From: Streptomyces glomeratus
Lineage (GTDB): Bacteria > Actinomycetota > Actinomycetes > Streptomycetales > Streptomycetaceae
DNA length: 64,000 nt
Direction: 5' to 3'
Assembly: GCF_021462825.1 (NCBI RefSeq)
Contig: NZ_JAKEEB010000014.1
Location: 62,001-126,000 of the forward strand
Position numbers and translations under genes: made by a program. This document shows, piece after piece, positions 27,239-35,280 of this stretch; positions within the stretch are counted from its first letter, which is position 1, and each line of letters starts with the position of its first letter. The notes under the pieces were generated by a model that was not told where the DNA came from, searched no databases, and saw only the letters and a program-made list of their open reading frames with translations.

Positions 27239-27771
27239 GTGATGGGCAGGGAGGTTCCTGGACCCCGGCGGTCCGAGGGGAGGACCGACGGCTCGCAGGG
27301 CGCCGGGTGTGCGGCCCCGAACCCCAGGCAGGGCTCCGGGGGTGCGGCTTGGACCAGCCGATGTGCCGGCGGTAGCCGCCGAGCAGGCCGGTACGGTCCA
27401 GGTACTCCTCCTCCAGGGCAGTGGAGTCGTCGATTGGATGGGCGGGTCTGGGGCGCGCCGGTCAGGGCGTCGGCCGGCCGGTTCGCCTCGCACCGGAAGC
27501 AGGTCCGGCAGTCGTCGCGGCGGGTGAGCACGGGGATGCCGTCCGTGCCCCGCCAGGCTTCCCTGCTCGCCATGGCCGCCTCGCGCGCAGCGGGCTCCGG
27601 CGGGGTACCGGACACCGGTCCCGGCCGAGGCGGTGGCACCTCTGGTGCCGCGGTGGCCCTTGCCGGCGAGGACCACGTCGGCCCCGTCCTGCGCGGCTTC
27701 GAGCGCGGCCCGGGTGGCCTCGGGCCCGCCGCCGACCACCAGGACGTCGGTGGTGGGTCCGGCCCGCTCAT
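27239..27771 (-). pseudogene. Deletion fusion of an FAD oxidoreductase and a ferredoxin gene
   Basis: Three pieces in three frames. First, starting after an ATGA overlap with the monooxygenase stop, VLVVGGGPEATRAALEAAQDGADVVLAGKG is the FAD-binding N-terminus of an adenylylsulfate/succinate reductase-like flavoprotein. Then GIPVLTRRDDCRTCFRCEANRPADAL is the second 4Fe-4S cluster of a bacterial ferredoxin, with Cys-Pro changed to Arg-Pro. Last, LEEEYLDRTGLLGGYRRHIGW is the ferredoxin tail. The body of the flavoprotein and the start of the ferredoxin are gone. Confidence 0.75.
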
Positions 27772-29123
27772 ACCGGCTGCCCTTCGCCGACGGCTGCCGC
27801 GACCAGCCGGTTGACGGGGCGGGCCAGGCCGTAGTGCTCGCGCAGGGTGCGGCCGGTGTACTCGGTGCGGAACAGGCCACGGCGCTGCAGGATCGGCACG
27901 ACGTGGTCGACGAAGTCCTCCAGGCCGCCCGGCAGATGGGGCGGCATGATGTTGAAGCCGTCGGCGGCGCCCTGGGTGAACCACTCCTCGAGCTCGTCGG
28001 CTATCTGCTCGGGGGCGCCGGCGAAGACGCGGTGGCCGCGGCCGGCGCCGAGACGGGCGATGAGGTCGCGCAGGGTGAGGCGGTCGCGACGGGCGAGTTC
28101 GGCGACGAGCGTGAAGCGGCTCTTGTTGCCGTTGATGTCCCGTTCCTCGGGCAGGTCGGGCAGCGGGCCGTCCAGTGGGAGCCCGGTGAGGTCGGTGCCG
28201 AGCATCCCGGACAGCTGTGCAAGCCCGTATTCGGGAACCTGAAGGTCGGTCAGTTCCCGTTCCAGTGCGCGGGCCTCGGCCTCGGTCGAGCCGATGACGG
28301 GCGCGATGCCGGGGAGGACCAGCAGCTGGTCCTCGGTGCGGCCGTGGCGGGCCAGCCGGGACTTGAGGTCCTTGTAGAAGGCCTGGCCGTCGGCGAGGGT
28401 CTGCTGGGCGGTGAAGACGGCCTCGGCGTACTGGGCGGCGAACTCCTTGCCGTCCTGTGACGAGCCGGCCTGCACCAGCAGCGGGTATCCCTGTGGGGTG
28501 CGCGGTACGTTCAGGGGCCCCTGCACGCCGAAGTACTCGCCACGGTGGTTGATCTTCCGCACCTTGCCGGTGTCGGCGTAGACGCCGCGCTCCTGGTCGA
28601 GCAGGATCGCGTCGTCCTCCCAGCTGTCCCACAGCTTGGTGGCGACCTCCACGAACTCCCGCGCCCGGTCGTAGCGCAGCCGGTGCTCCAGGTGCTCGTC
28701 CTGCCCGAAGTTCCGGGCCTCGTCCACGGTGCCGGAGGTGACGATGTTCCAGCCGGCCCGGCCACCGCTGATGTGGTCCAGGGAAGCGAACTTGCGGGCG
28801 GTGTGGAAGGGCTCGTTGAAGGTGGTGGAGACGGTGGCGATCAGGCCGACGTGCCGGGTGACCGCGGCCAGGGCGGACAGCAGGGTCAGCGGCTCGAAGC
28901 CGCCGAGCGCGTTGTGCCGGACCTTGCCCCACAGGGCGAGGCCGTCGGCGAGGAAGACCGAGTCGAGCAGGCCGCGTTCGGCGGTGAGCGCCAGCTGCTG
29001 GAAGTAGCGCAGATCGGTGACGCGTTCGGGCTGGGTACGGGGGTGTCGCCAGGCGGCGTCGTGGTGGCCGGCGTTCATCAGGAAGGCGTTGAGGTGCAGC
29101 TGACGGGGGCTGGTCGTGGTCAT
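27768..29123 (-). CDS. LLM-class flavin-dependent monooxygenase (NtaA/SnaA/DszA family)
   Basis: 451 residues. RQLHLNAFLMNAGHHDAAWRHP, VFLADGLALW, RHVGLIATVSTTFNEPFHTARKFASLDHISGGRAGWNIVTS and FGVQGPLNVPRTPQGYPLLVQAGSS are hallmark stretches of the NtaA/SnaA/DszA group, which uses FMNH2 from a separate reductase to cleave C-S or C-N bonds. In this island it likely releases sulfite from sulfonates or sulfones. No flavin reductase gene is visible nearby. Overlaps the start of the FAD remnant (ATGA), so the lost flavoprotein was translationally coupled. Confidence 0.9.
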   Translation of the reverse strand: MTTTSPRQLHLNAFLMNAGHHDAAWRHPRTQPERVTDLRYFQQLALTAERGLLDSVFLADGLALWGKVRHNALGGFEPLTLLSALAAVTRHVGLIATVSTTFNEPFHTARKFASLDHISGGRAGWNIVTSGTVDEARNFGQDEHLEHRLRYDRAREFVEVATKLWDSWEDDAILLDQERGVYADTGKVRKINHRGEYFGVQGPLNVPRTPQGYPLLVQAGSSQDGKEFAAQYAEAVFTAQQTLADGQAFYKDLKSRLARHGRTEDQLLVLPGIAPVIGSTEAEARALERELTDLQVPEYGLAQLSGMLGTDLTGLPLDGPLPDLPEERDINGNKSRFTLVAELARRDRLTLRDLIARLGAGRGHRVFAGAPEQIADELEEWFTQGAADGFNIMPPHLPGGLEDFVDHVVPILQRRGLFRTEYTGRTLREHYGLARPVNRLVAAAVGEGQPV

Positions 29124-29261
29124 GAGGTTCCTCGGAAGCGGGGAGACGAGACGAGCGGGGGCCGGAGCGCGGTGGGCGTCGTGGTCGCGGCTGCCGCGGT
29201 CCCCGGGCCGGACGGCCCGCTCGACGGGACGGGGAGGCGATGAGGTGAGCCGGTGGCGGGG

Positions 29262-30227
29262 TCAGCCGCCTGCGGGTACGCGCCAGGAGCTGAGCCGCCG
29301 CTCCGCGGCCACCAGGAACTGGTTGAAGACCACACCGATCGCGGAGATCGTGAGGATGCCCGCGTACATCTGCGGGATCGCGAAGTTGTACTGCGACGCG
29401 TTGATCAGGTAGCCGAGGCCCGCCTTGGCGCCGATCATCTCGGCGGCGACCAGGACCAGAATGGACGCCGCTCCGGCCAGCCGGATGCCGGTGAAGATCA
29501 CCGGTATCGAGGAGGGCAGGATGACCTTCTGGAACAGCCGGGGCGCGGACAGGTCCATCGACTTCGCCAGCTTCAGCAGGGTCGGGTCGACGTTGCGGAC
29601 CGCGCTGATGGTGTTGAGCAGGATCGGCCAGGTGCACGCGTACACCACGATGGAGATCTTCGAGGTCTCGCCGATGCCCAGGAGCAGAACGAAGACCGGC
29701 AGCAGGGCCAGTGCCGCGGTGTTGCGGAAGACCTCCAGCAGCGGTCCGAGGAGGTCGGCGACCGGCCGGTACCAGCCGATCAGCAGGCCGAGCGGTACGG
29801 CGACGGCCACGGCGAGACCGAATCCGCTGAAGGAGCGGACCAGGCTGGCGCGTGCGTTGTCGGCGAGCTGCCCGTCGGCTGCCAGCCCCCACCAGGCGCG
29901 GGCGACCTCGCCGAACGGCGGCAGGAAGGTCCGGTCGACCAGGCCGAGTCGCGGTGCCGTCTCCCACAGGAGCAGCAGAGCCACGATCGCCGCGGACTTG
30001 GTTGCCCCCTTCACCAGCAGGTACGGCAGCCGGCGCACCGCACGGCGGACCTGGACCGTCGGGGAGGCGACTCGGCGCACGTGCGACGTCGATACCCCGG
30101 GTGGCGCGGACGAGGTGGCGGATGTGGCAGGGGAAGCGGCCGGGGAAGCGGCCGGGGCGGGCTCGGTGGCGCCCGCGGATCCAGGCGTTGTGTTCGTGCC
30201 GGTGGCCGTGCCGGTTGCGGGGCTCAT
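29262..30227 (-). CDS. ssuC: ABC transporter permease, SsuC type
   Basis: 321 residues. After a hydrophilic Ala/Pro/Thr-rich N-terminus of about 55 residues come six transmembrane segments; the EAA-type loop (KSMDLSAPRLFQKVILPSSIPVIFTGIRLA) lies near residue 220. It imports sulfonates or similar with the ATPase upstream. The ATG at 30227 overlaps the ATPase stop (ATGA). The long low-complexity N-terminus is unusual for SsuC and may be mistranslated start, but no better start is visible. Confidence 0.88.
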   Translation of the reverse strand: MSPATGTATGTNTTPGSAGATEPAPAASPAASPATSATSSAPPGVSTSHVRRVASPTVQVRRAVRRLPYLLVKGATKSAAIVALLLLWETAPRLGLVDRTFLPPFGEVARAWWGLAADGQLADNARASLVRSFSGFGLAVAVAVPLGLLIGWYRPVADLLGPLLEVFRNTAALALLPVFVLLLGIGETSKISIVVYACTWPILLNTISAVRNVDPTLLKLAKSMDLSAPRLFQKVILPSSIPVIFTGIRLAGAASILVLVAAEMIGAKAGLGYLINASQYNFAIPQMYAGILTISAIGVVFNQFLVAAERRLSSWRVPAGG

Positions 30228-31066
30228 ACGGAAGCCTCCTCCTTCTCCAATTGCTGGGCCCTGGCCACCTCGTCGTGCAGCAGCGACCAGATCTCGTGCC
30301 GGTAGCGTGCGAACTCGGGACTGGAGCGGAGGTCGTCCGTCGCCGTACGGGAGCCGAAGGCGACCGGCACGATCCGCTTGATGCGGCCGGGCCTCGATGT
30401 CATGACGGCGACGCGCTGGCCCAGGTAGACGGCCTCGTCGATGCCATGGGTGATGAAGACGACGGTCTTGCCGGTGCGCTGCCAGATGCGCAGCAGTTCG
30501 TCCTGCAGCGACTCCCGGGTCTGGGCGTCCAGCGCGGCGAACGGCTCGTCCATCAGGAGCACATCGGGGTCGTAGGCAAGGCTGCGGGCGATCGCCACCC
30601 GCTGCCGCATCCCGCCCGACAGCTCATGGGGATGGCGGTCCTCGAACCCGGACAGGCCGACCAACTCCAGGAACTCCCTGGCTCGTGCCGCACGTCGACG
30701 TCGTGGGACGCCGGTGGCCTCCAGGCCGAACTCGACGTTGCCCTGCGCCGTGCGCCACGGCAGCAGCGCGTACTGCTGGAACACGATGCCGCGGTCGAGG
30801 CCCGGCCCGGTGACGGGTTTGCCGTCCAGCAGGACCTGCCCGGCGGTGGGGTGGGCGAGGCCACCGAGGAGATCCAGGAGGGTGGACTTTCCGCAGCCGC
30901 TGGGACCGACCAGGACGACGAACTCGCCGGCCGCTATGTCCAGGTCGATGCCGTCGAGGGCGGTGAACCGGGTGCCCTGCCGGGCCTGATGCGCCCCACG
31001 GTCCTTGACGGCGAAGTCCTTTCGCACCTGCTTCAGCGCGATCTTGGGTGTGGTGTTTTCCGGCAT
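30224..31066 (-). CDS. ssuB: ABC transporter ATP-binding protein, SsuB type
   Basis: 280 residues with Walker A GPSGCGKST, Q-loop FQQYALLPW, signature LSGGMRQR, Walker B VLLMDEPFAALD and switch His ITHGIDEA: the nitrate/taurine/sulfonate ATPase class. I start at ATG 31066 (MPENTTPK), only four bases after the binding-protein stop; a longer frame overlaps that gene. It should power the permease downstream. Confidence 0.92.
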   Translation of the reverse strand: MPENTTPKIALKQVRKDFAVKDRGAHQARQGTRFTALDGIDLDIAAGEFVVLVGPSGCGKSTLLDLLGGLAHPTAGQVLLDGKPVTGPGLDRGIVFQQYALLPWRTAQGNVEFGLEATGVPRRRRAARAREFLELVGLSGFEDRHPHELSGGMRQRVAIARSLAYDPDVLLMDEPFAALDAQTRESLQDELLRIWQRTGKTVVFITHGIDEAVYLGQRVAVMTSRPGRIKRIVPVAFGSRTATDDLRSSPEFARYRHEIWSLLHDEVARAQQLEKEEASV

Positions 31067-31070
31067 CGGG

Positions 31071-32108
31071 TCAGCTCCCGTTCGCCGAGGAGGAAGAAGC
31101 CGCGTTGAACTCATTGGTGTAGAGGTCGGCCGCCTTGACCTGCCCCTTCTTGATGTCGCCGCGCTCGGTCAGCCAGTCGATCCACAGCTGCAGTTCCTTG
31201 CCGGTGATCCGCCCCGCCCTCTCGGCGACTCCGAAGGACCGCCAGTACTTCAGCGGTGCGGGGTCCTCGTTGCGCCCGCGCTTCTTCACGATGTCCGTCA
31301 TCCGGGCGACGACTTCGTCGTGCGGAGTGGAACGGGCCCACTCGATGGCTCTTCCTACGCCCGTGACGAAGACCCGCGCCGTATCGGGGTTCTGCTCGAG
31401 GAAGCGGTCGGTCATCACATAGGTGCCGGCGCTGAACGCGCCGAGCAGCTGGTAGTCGGTGAACAGCGGTCGGATGCCTCCGGTTGCCAGGGCCTTGTCC
31501 CGCAGGATGCCGCCGAGCACGGCCACGTCTATCTGCTTCTGGCGCAGCGTCTGTTCGGCGTTGACCGGAGGCACCACGATGGGTTCCACCTTGCCGGTCT
31601 CCGACCGCGACAGACCGCCTCGCTTGAGATAGATGTCGAGCATGGCCTCGGAATGGGCGCCGAGGGTGTTCATGCCGACCTTCTTGCCGACCAGGTCCCC
31701 GGCCGAGCGGATCGGGCTGTCCTCGAGGACGTAGAAGCCGTTGTAGGCGTACTTGTCGGAGCCGTAGTAGCTGATGACCGCCTTGATGGGGGCCTTGTTC
31801 GCGGCGAGTTTGACGACCGCGCCGTTGAACGCGCCCCCGAAGTCGACCTGGCCCGTGGCCGCGGACTGGATGTCCTGCGGCCCGCTGATCGTGTTGCCGA
31901 TCCACTTCAGCTTCACATCTCCCAGATAGCCGAGGTCCTCGGCCAGCTCCGGCAGGGTGACCTGGCCCGCCCAGCCCTGGTACCGGAGCGTCTTGGTCCG
32001 GCCCCGGCCGGACGTGGCTTCGGTCGCGGTGGTGCCACAGCTCACGGCCACCGCCGAAAGACCGAGAAGAGAGAGAAACTGGCGTCGGGTCGATGCCGTC
32101 GTGGCCAT
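31071..32108 (-). CDS. ssuA: Sulfonate ABC transporter substrate-binding protein with Tat-type lipoprotein signal
   Basis: 345 residues. The N-terminus TTASTRRQFLSLLGLSAVAVSC has a twin-arginine motif followed by a lipobox Cys. The body is an SsuA-like fold: YQGWAGQVTLPELAEDLGYLG, GQVDFGGAFNGAVV, AGDLVGKKVGMNTLG. First structural gene of the intact transporter operon. ATG 32108 follows AAGGACCCC. Leader peptide 2 lies 233 nt upstream. Confidence 0.9.
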   Translation of the reverse strand: MATTASTRRQFLSLLGLSAVAVSCGTTATEATSGRGRTKTLRYQGWAGQVTLPELAEDLGYLGDVKLKWIGNTISGPQDIQSAATGQVDFGGAFNGAVVKLAANKAPIKAVISYYGSDKYAYNGFYVLEDSPIRSAGDLVGKKVGMNTLGAHSEAMLDIYLKRGGLSRSETGKVEPIVVPPVNAEQTLRQKQIDVAVLGGILRDKALATGGIRPLFTDYQLLGAFSAGTYVMTDRFLEQNPDTARVFVTGVGRAIEWARSTPHDEVVARMTDIVKKRGRNEDPAPLKYWRSFGVAERAGRITGKELQLWIDWLTERGDIKKGQVKAADLYTNEFNAASSSSANGS

Positions 32109-32340
32109 GGAAGGGGTCCTTCGAGATCGATGGAGCGGCTGGAGTGTGTACTGCGGTGCCCGAGTTCGTCGGTGCCGCCGGGAAGGCTTGGCGAGATATG
32201 ACTCAAAGGGGTGCACGGCAAACGCCGAATTGCGGAAGTGAGATCTCGCCAGAAATACCTGCGGGGAACCCGGCGTCTGCGAAGACAAGGCCGTGACGCA
32301 GTAGCCGACGGTGAAATGGAGCGCGGGAGGGCTGTGCCTG

Positions 32341-32433
32341 TCAGCGGGTACGGCGACCGACGGCACAGATGGCGCTGGCCTGACGTCGCAGGTCGACGTG
32401 CAGGCGCGCGGCGAGGTACTCGGACGTGCTCAC
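32341..32433 (-). CDS. Leader peptide 2 (30 residues), cysteine-containing
   Basis: GTG 32433 (a TTG six bases earlier is also in frame) opens a 30-codon reading with the core AARLHVDLRRQASAIC, then AVGRRTR-stop. It fits the same pattern as leaders 1 and 3. It lies 233 nt upstream of ssuA on the same strand. No strong ribosome site is visible, so translation may be weak or leaderless. No gene had been evident in this 550-nt gap. Confidence 0.7.
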   Translation of the reverse strand: MSTSEYLAARLHVDLRRQASAICAVGRRTR

Positions 32434-32479
32434 AGCCAAGAGAGTCGCAGCGAAATCCGGCCAAGTCAATGTCGCCTGC

Positions 32480-32650
32480 GCGTGCGTCTCATATTCTCAA
32501 ACATTCGACATGTGGCTGAAGTACGGCGTTCACAATCGCCTGGACGGCAGGCGTGGTGAATTCACTCATGCCCGGTCGGCGGCGAGAGATCGAGCCCAGT
32601 TTATTCTTGCAGCGATGTATTTACTGCTGATCCGGCGCTCCGGGTAGGCC
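32480..32650. promoter_or_regulatory. AT-rich patch upstream of leader 2 and downstream of the SfnB-like gene
   Basis: This stretch (TTTATTCTTGCAGCGATGTATTTACTG and the segment CATATTCTCAAACATTCGACATG) is far less GC-rich than its surroundings. It ends just after the SfnB-like gene stop and just before leader 2. GAATAT near 32492 on the minus strand may be a -10 box. I see no dyad like the other two leaders. Confidence 0.4.
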
Positions 32651-32658
32651 GGTAATCG

Positions 32659-33888
32659 TCAGACGGGCAGGACGAACGGCGGGTGCGCGCCGTTGAGGAA
32701 GTAGTCCCCGACGTCTCGGAGCCGGCCCGCGACGGGCTCGTACAAGGTATGGGTCCGGGCATTGCGCCAGAAGCGGTCGAAGCCCTGCCGCGAAGACGCG
32801 GAGCGGGCGCCGACGATGTCGAGGGCGCGGGCGGTGGACTCCTGCGCGGCCCGGGAGGCGGCGGCTTCCGCCATGGCCACGAGGACGGAGATGTCCGCGT
32901 ACTCGTCATGGGTGAGGTCTTCGCCGCGCTCCAGCCCGCCGTGCACGGCTTCCAGCGCCTGATCGGTGAGGGCGGACGCCGAGCGGGTGAGGACCGTGAG
33001 TTCCCCGTAGACGGCCAGGGCGTGCGGGTCCTGGGGAGAGCCGACCGGCCAGGCGGGGTGCCAGGGTGAGTTACCCGGCCGGCTGTACTCCCGGACTTCG
33101 GCGAGCACCCCCTCGGCCATGCCGACACGGAGCTGGACGGAGAGAAGCCGGCCGACCGGTGATACCAGGGCGGCCAGGGGGGACAGGGTCTCCTCCTCCG
33201 CGGACAGGGAACCCAGGACGTCGTCGGCGGCAACCGGCACGGCATCGAACTCCACACTCCCGCCGGCTGCGAGCCGCTGGCCGAAGGTGTCGGCGTCACC
33301 GTCGATCCCCACGCCCTGTTCGGCGGGATCGACGACGACGGCGAGTGGTTCGCCGGTGTCGGCCCGCACGGCACACACGGCGAGGCGGTCGGCGACCAGG
33401 ACTCCGGTGGAGTAGCTCTGCCGGCCGTTGAGCACGTGGCCGCCGCCGGCCCTGGTCAACGCAAGAGGGGATTCCTGACGGGCCAGACCACCACCCCAGC
33501 ACCACTGCTCGGCCGCGTAGCGTCGCTCGAGCCGGGCGGCGTGGGAGGGCTCGGCGAGGAACCGGGTGCTCCAGGACAGGAAGTAGTGACAGCCGAGCAG
33601 TTGGCCGATCGCGCCGTCGGCCGCGGCGATCTCCCGGACCACGGCGTAGGCCGTGGGCCAGTCCGCGCCGCCGCCCCCCGACTCGGCCGGTATGAGGAGC
33701 GTCAGCAGCCCCGCCTCGCGCAGGCGGGACACCTCGTCGAATGGGGCCTTGCCCGCCTGCTCCCGGGCCGCCGCGTCGGTGGCCAGGTCGTCCGCGGTCT
33801 CGCGGGCCACGCGCAACCAGTGCGCACGGCCGGGCCCTGTCCGGTCGGACTCCGAAGTGGGGCCGGACGGCGCAGTGGCAACGCCCAT
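32659..33888 (-). CDS. Acyl-CoA dehydrogenase-fold flavoprotein (SfnB/DszC-like)
   Basis: 409 residues of the acyl-CoA dehydrogenase superfamily. ESGGGGADWPTAYAVVREIAAADGAIGQLLGCHYF, RARAQESPLALTRAGGGHVLNGRQSYSTGV and the C-terminal FDRFWRNARTHTLYEPVAGRLRDVGDYFLNG match the SfnB/DszC group, which oxidises sulfur compounds such as dimethylsulfone or related sulfones with reduced flavin. ATG 33888 (MGVATAPSG) is 13 nt after the regulator gene. It is probably translated from the leader 3 transcript. Confidence 0.87.
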   Translation of the reverse strand: MGVATAPSGPTSESDRTGPGRAHWLRVARETADDLATDAAAREQAGKAPFDEVSRLREAGLLTLLIPAESGGGGADWPTAYAVVREIAAADGAIGQLLGCHYFLSWSTRFLAEPSHAARLERRYAAEQWCWGGGLARQESPLALTRAGGGHVLNGRQSYSTGVLVADRLAVCAVRADTGEPLAVVVDPAEQGVGIDGDADTFGQRLAAGGSVEFDAVPVAADDVLGSLSAEEETLSPLAALVSPVGRLLSVQLRVGMAEGVLAEVREYSRPGNSPWHPAWPVGSPQDPHALAVYGELTVLTRSASALTDQALEAVHGGLERGEDLTHDEYADISVLVAMAEAAASRAAQESTARALDIVGARSASSRQGFDRFWRNARTHTLYEPVAGRLRDVGDYFLNGAHPPFVLPV

Positions 33889-33901
33889 GGCGGGGGTCTC
33901 C

Positions 33902-34474
33902 TCAAGGTCGACGGCAAGGTGCGGTGCCGATGCTCTGCTGCTGGTCGGGCATGTACTTGTAGCCCATGCGCCGTACGGTGACGATCCGGTGCCGATGAGC
34001 CTCGCCCAGCTTGCGGCGCAGGCGCGCGATGTGGACATCCACGGTGCGGCCGTCGCCGATGTGGTCGTAGCCCCATATGCGGACCATCAGCTGCTCGCGC
34101 GAGTGCACTTGGTGGGGATGCAGAACGAGGTGGGCCAGCAGTGCGAACTCCAGGTAGGTGAGGTCGAGTTCGCGTCCGTCCACCTCCGCGACATGGCGCG
34201 CGGTGTCGATACGGACGGCGTCGCCTCCCGTCCGCCGGGCGGGAGGTGAGTCCGTGTAGGCGACCGGCCGGATCTCCGACCGTGTCACGTCCTTGGCGAA
34301 GAGCTCCGTGGGATCGGTGCCCTCGGGAACGAACACGAGGTACCCGACGAGGGCAGCGGAGTCGTGTCCCTCGTCGCCGTCCGGCGCGTGGTCCCCGACG
34401 AGTCGGAGACGGCGCACATCGGGGAGCGGTGAAACCGATGGGGTGGTGGCCTGGGCCGGAAGTGCCGTGGTCAT
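33902..34474 (-). CDS. Winged-helix (OmpR/PhoB-type) regulator without receiver domain
   Basis: 190 residues. The C-terminal ~100 residues are a PhoB-type DNA-binding domain: LDLTYLEFALLAHLVLHPHQVHSREQLMVRIWGY, then GRTVDVHIARLRRKLGE and IVTVRRMGYKYM. There is no phosphoacceptor domain; the first ~85 residues are unrelated and unrecognised. It precedes the SfnB-like gene by 13 nt and follows leader 3. It is likely a constitutive or ligand-gated regulator of this sulfur unit; this is inferred from position only. Confidence 0.85.
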   Translation of the reverse strand: MTTALPAQATTPSVSPLPDVRRLRLVGDHAPDGDEGHDSAALVGYLVFVPEGTDPTELFAKDVTRSEIRPVAYTDSPPARRTGGDAVRIDTARHVAEVDGRELDLTYLEFALLAHLVLHPHQVHSREQLMVRIWGYDHIGDGRTVDVHIARLRRKLGEAHRHRIVTVRRMGYKYMPDQQQSIGTAPCRRP

Positions 34475-34592
34475 GGCGGTCGTCCTTCGGAAGTACGGCG
34501 GGACGTCAGGCGCGATGGAATGGGGCTCGCCTGATCGCCCGGGGCGAGAGGGAAGGAGCGGAGCGGCACGCGCTGTGTGTCAGCCGTGTGCC

Positions 34593-34676
34593 TTACGCGC
34601 GACAGCAGGCGGCGCTGACGACGTGACCAAAGTCGACATGCCGACGACGAACGAGTCGTTGCTGTGCGTGGGACAT
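34593..34676 (-). CDS. Leader peptide 3 (27 residues), ending in Cys-Cys
   Basis: ATG 34676 opens 27 codons with core RRRHVDFGHVVSAACCRA-stop, fitting the pattern of leaders 1 and 2 and ending with two adjacent cysteines. In-frame ATGs at 34682 and 34685 would add three residues; AGGATG before 34676 favours the shorter form. It precedes the winged-helix regulator by 118 nt. The dyad at 34717-34748 lies 40-70 nt upstream. Confidence 0.7.
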   Translation of the reverse strand: MSHAQQRLVRRRHVDFGHVVSAACCRA

Positions 34677-34716
34677 GTGCATCATCCTGCGCACCCCGGG
34701 CGGTGGTCGTCAACGC

Positions 34717-34748
34717 TTCCCTAGTAAATCGATAGGAAATGTAGGGAA
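34717..34748. promoter_or_regulatory. Dyad TTCCCTAG-N17-TAGGGAA upstream of leader 3
   Basis: TTCCCTAG at 34717-34724 and TAGGGAA at 34742-34748, with TAGGAAA between. The arms and their 25-bp offset equal those at 25610-25640. The whole stretch is AT-rich in a GC-rich setting. It marks the promoter of the regulator-SfnB unit. Confidence 0.65.
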
Positions 34749-34837
34749 GGCCACACGCGGCGAGGTCACGGGTTGCCGTCGGCCGCCGGGCGGACCTCGG
34801 ATGCGGTCACCCTGGCCGACCGGGCGCGGAGCGTGGT

Positions 34838-35185
34838 CGGCGGTCGGCACGATCGAGCGCATCGCCTGCGGAATGACGATCCGGTGCAGGGCGTGCCGTC
34901 TGCCGATGCCGAGAGACTGGGCGGCCTCCATCTGGCCGGCGTCCACCGAGAGGATGCCGCCGCGTACCACCTCGGCGGCGTAGGCGGCTTCGTGCAGGGT
35001 CGGCCCGATGGGCGGCGGTGAGGGTGGGGCCGAGCAGGTTGACCGTCTTGACGGTGACGAACCGAGGCCCGAAGGGAACGCCGAGGACGAGCGTCGGGTA
35101 GAGGGCGCCGATGTTGAACCAGAACGGCAACTGCACCAGCAGCGGGGTGGACCGGAAGATCCATAAGTACCCCCAACTCAGCGCA
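34838..35185 (-). pseudogene. Amino-acid ABC transporter permease remnant
   Basis: The minus strand reads YLWIFRSTPLLVQLPFWFNI, then in another frame AAYAAEVVRGGILSVDAGQM and EAAQSLGIGRRHALHRIVIPQAM, which together are the centre and EAA loop of a polar amino-acid permease (HisM/GlnP type). The start, the last helices and one frame are lost. It may once have imported a sulfur amino acid, given the sulfur island next to it; this is conjecture. Confidence 0.7.
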
Positions 35186-35280
35186 TGTTGGTTCGCCGAG
35201 CGCCGCCTCAACCCGGGCGTTGCCGGAACCTCTCCCGCCGTCGTGCCGGCCCTGACCGCCTCCGCGACCTCCACGATCAG

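Noticed and set aside
32441..32500. A second leader-like reading on the minus strand (ATG AGA CGC ACG... RRRH)
   Set aside because: It stops right after RRRH and only resembles a leader if a one-base shift is assumed; treated as chance or at most a decayed duplicate of leader 2.
34471..34713. An 80-residue minus-strand open frame overlapping leader 3
   Set aside because: It is in another frame than the leader core, shows no motif, and its translation is arginine-rich shadow sequence; leader 3 has the conserved pattern instead.
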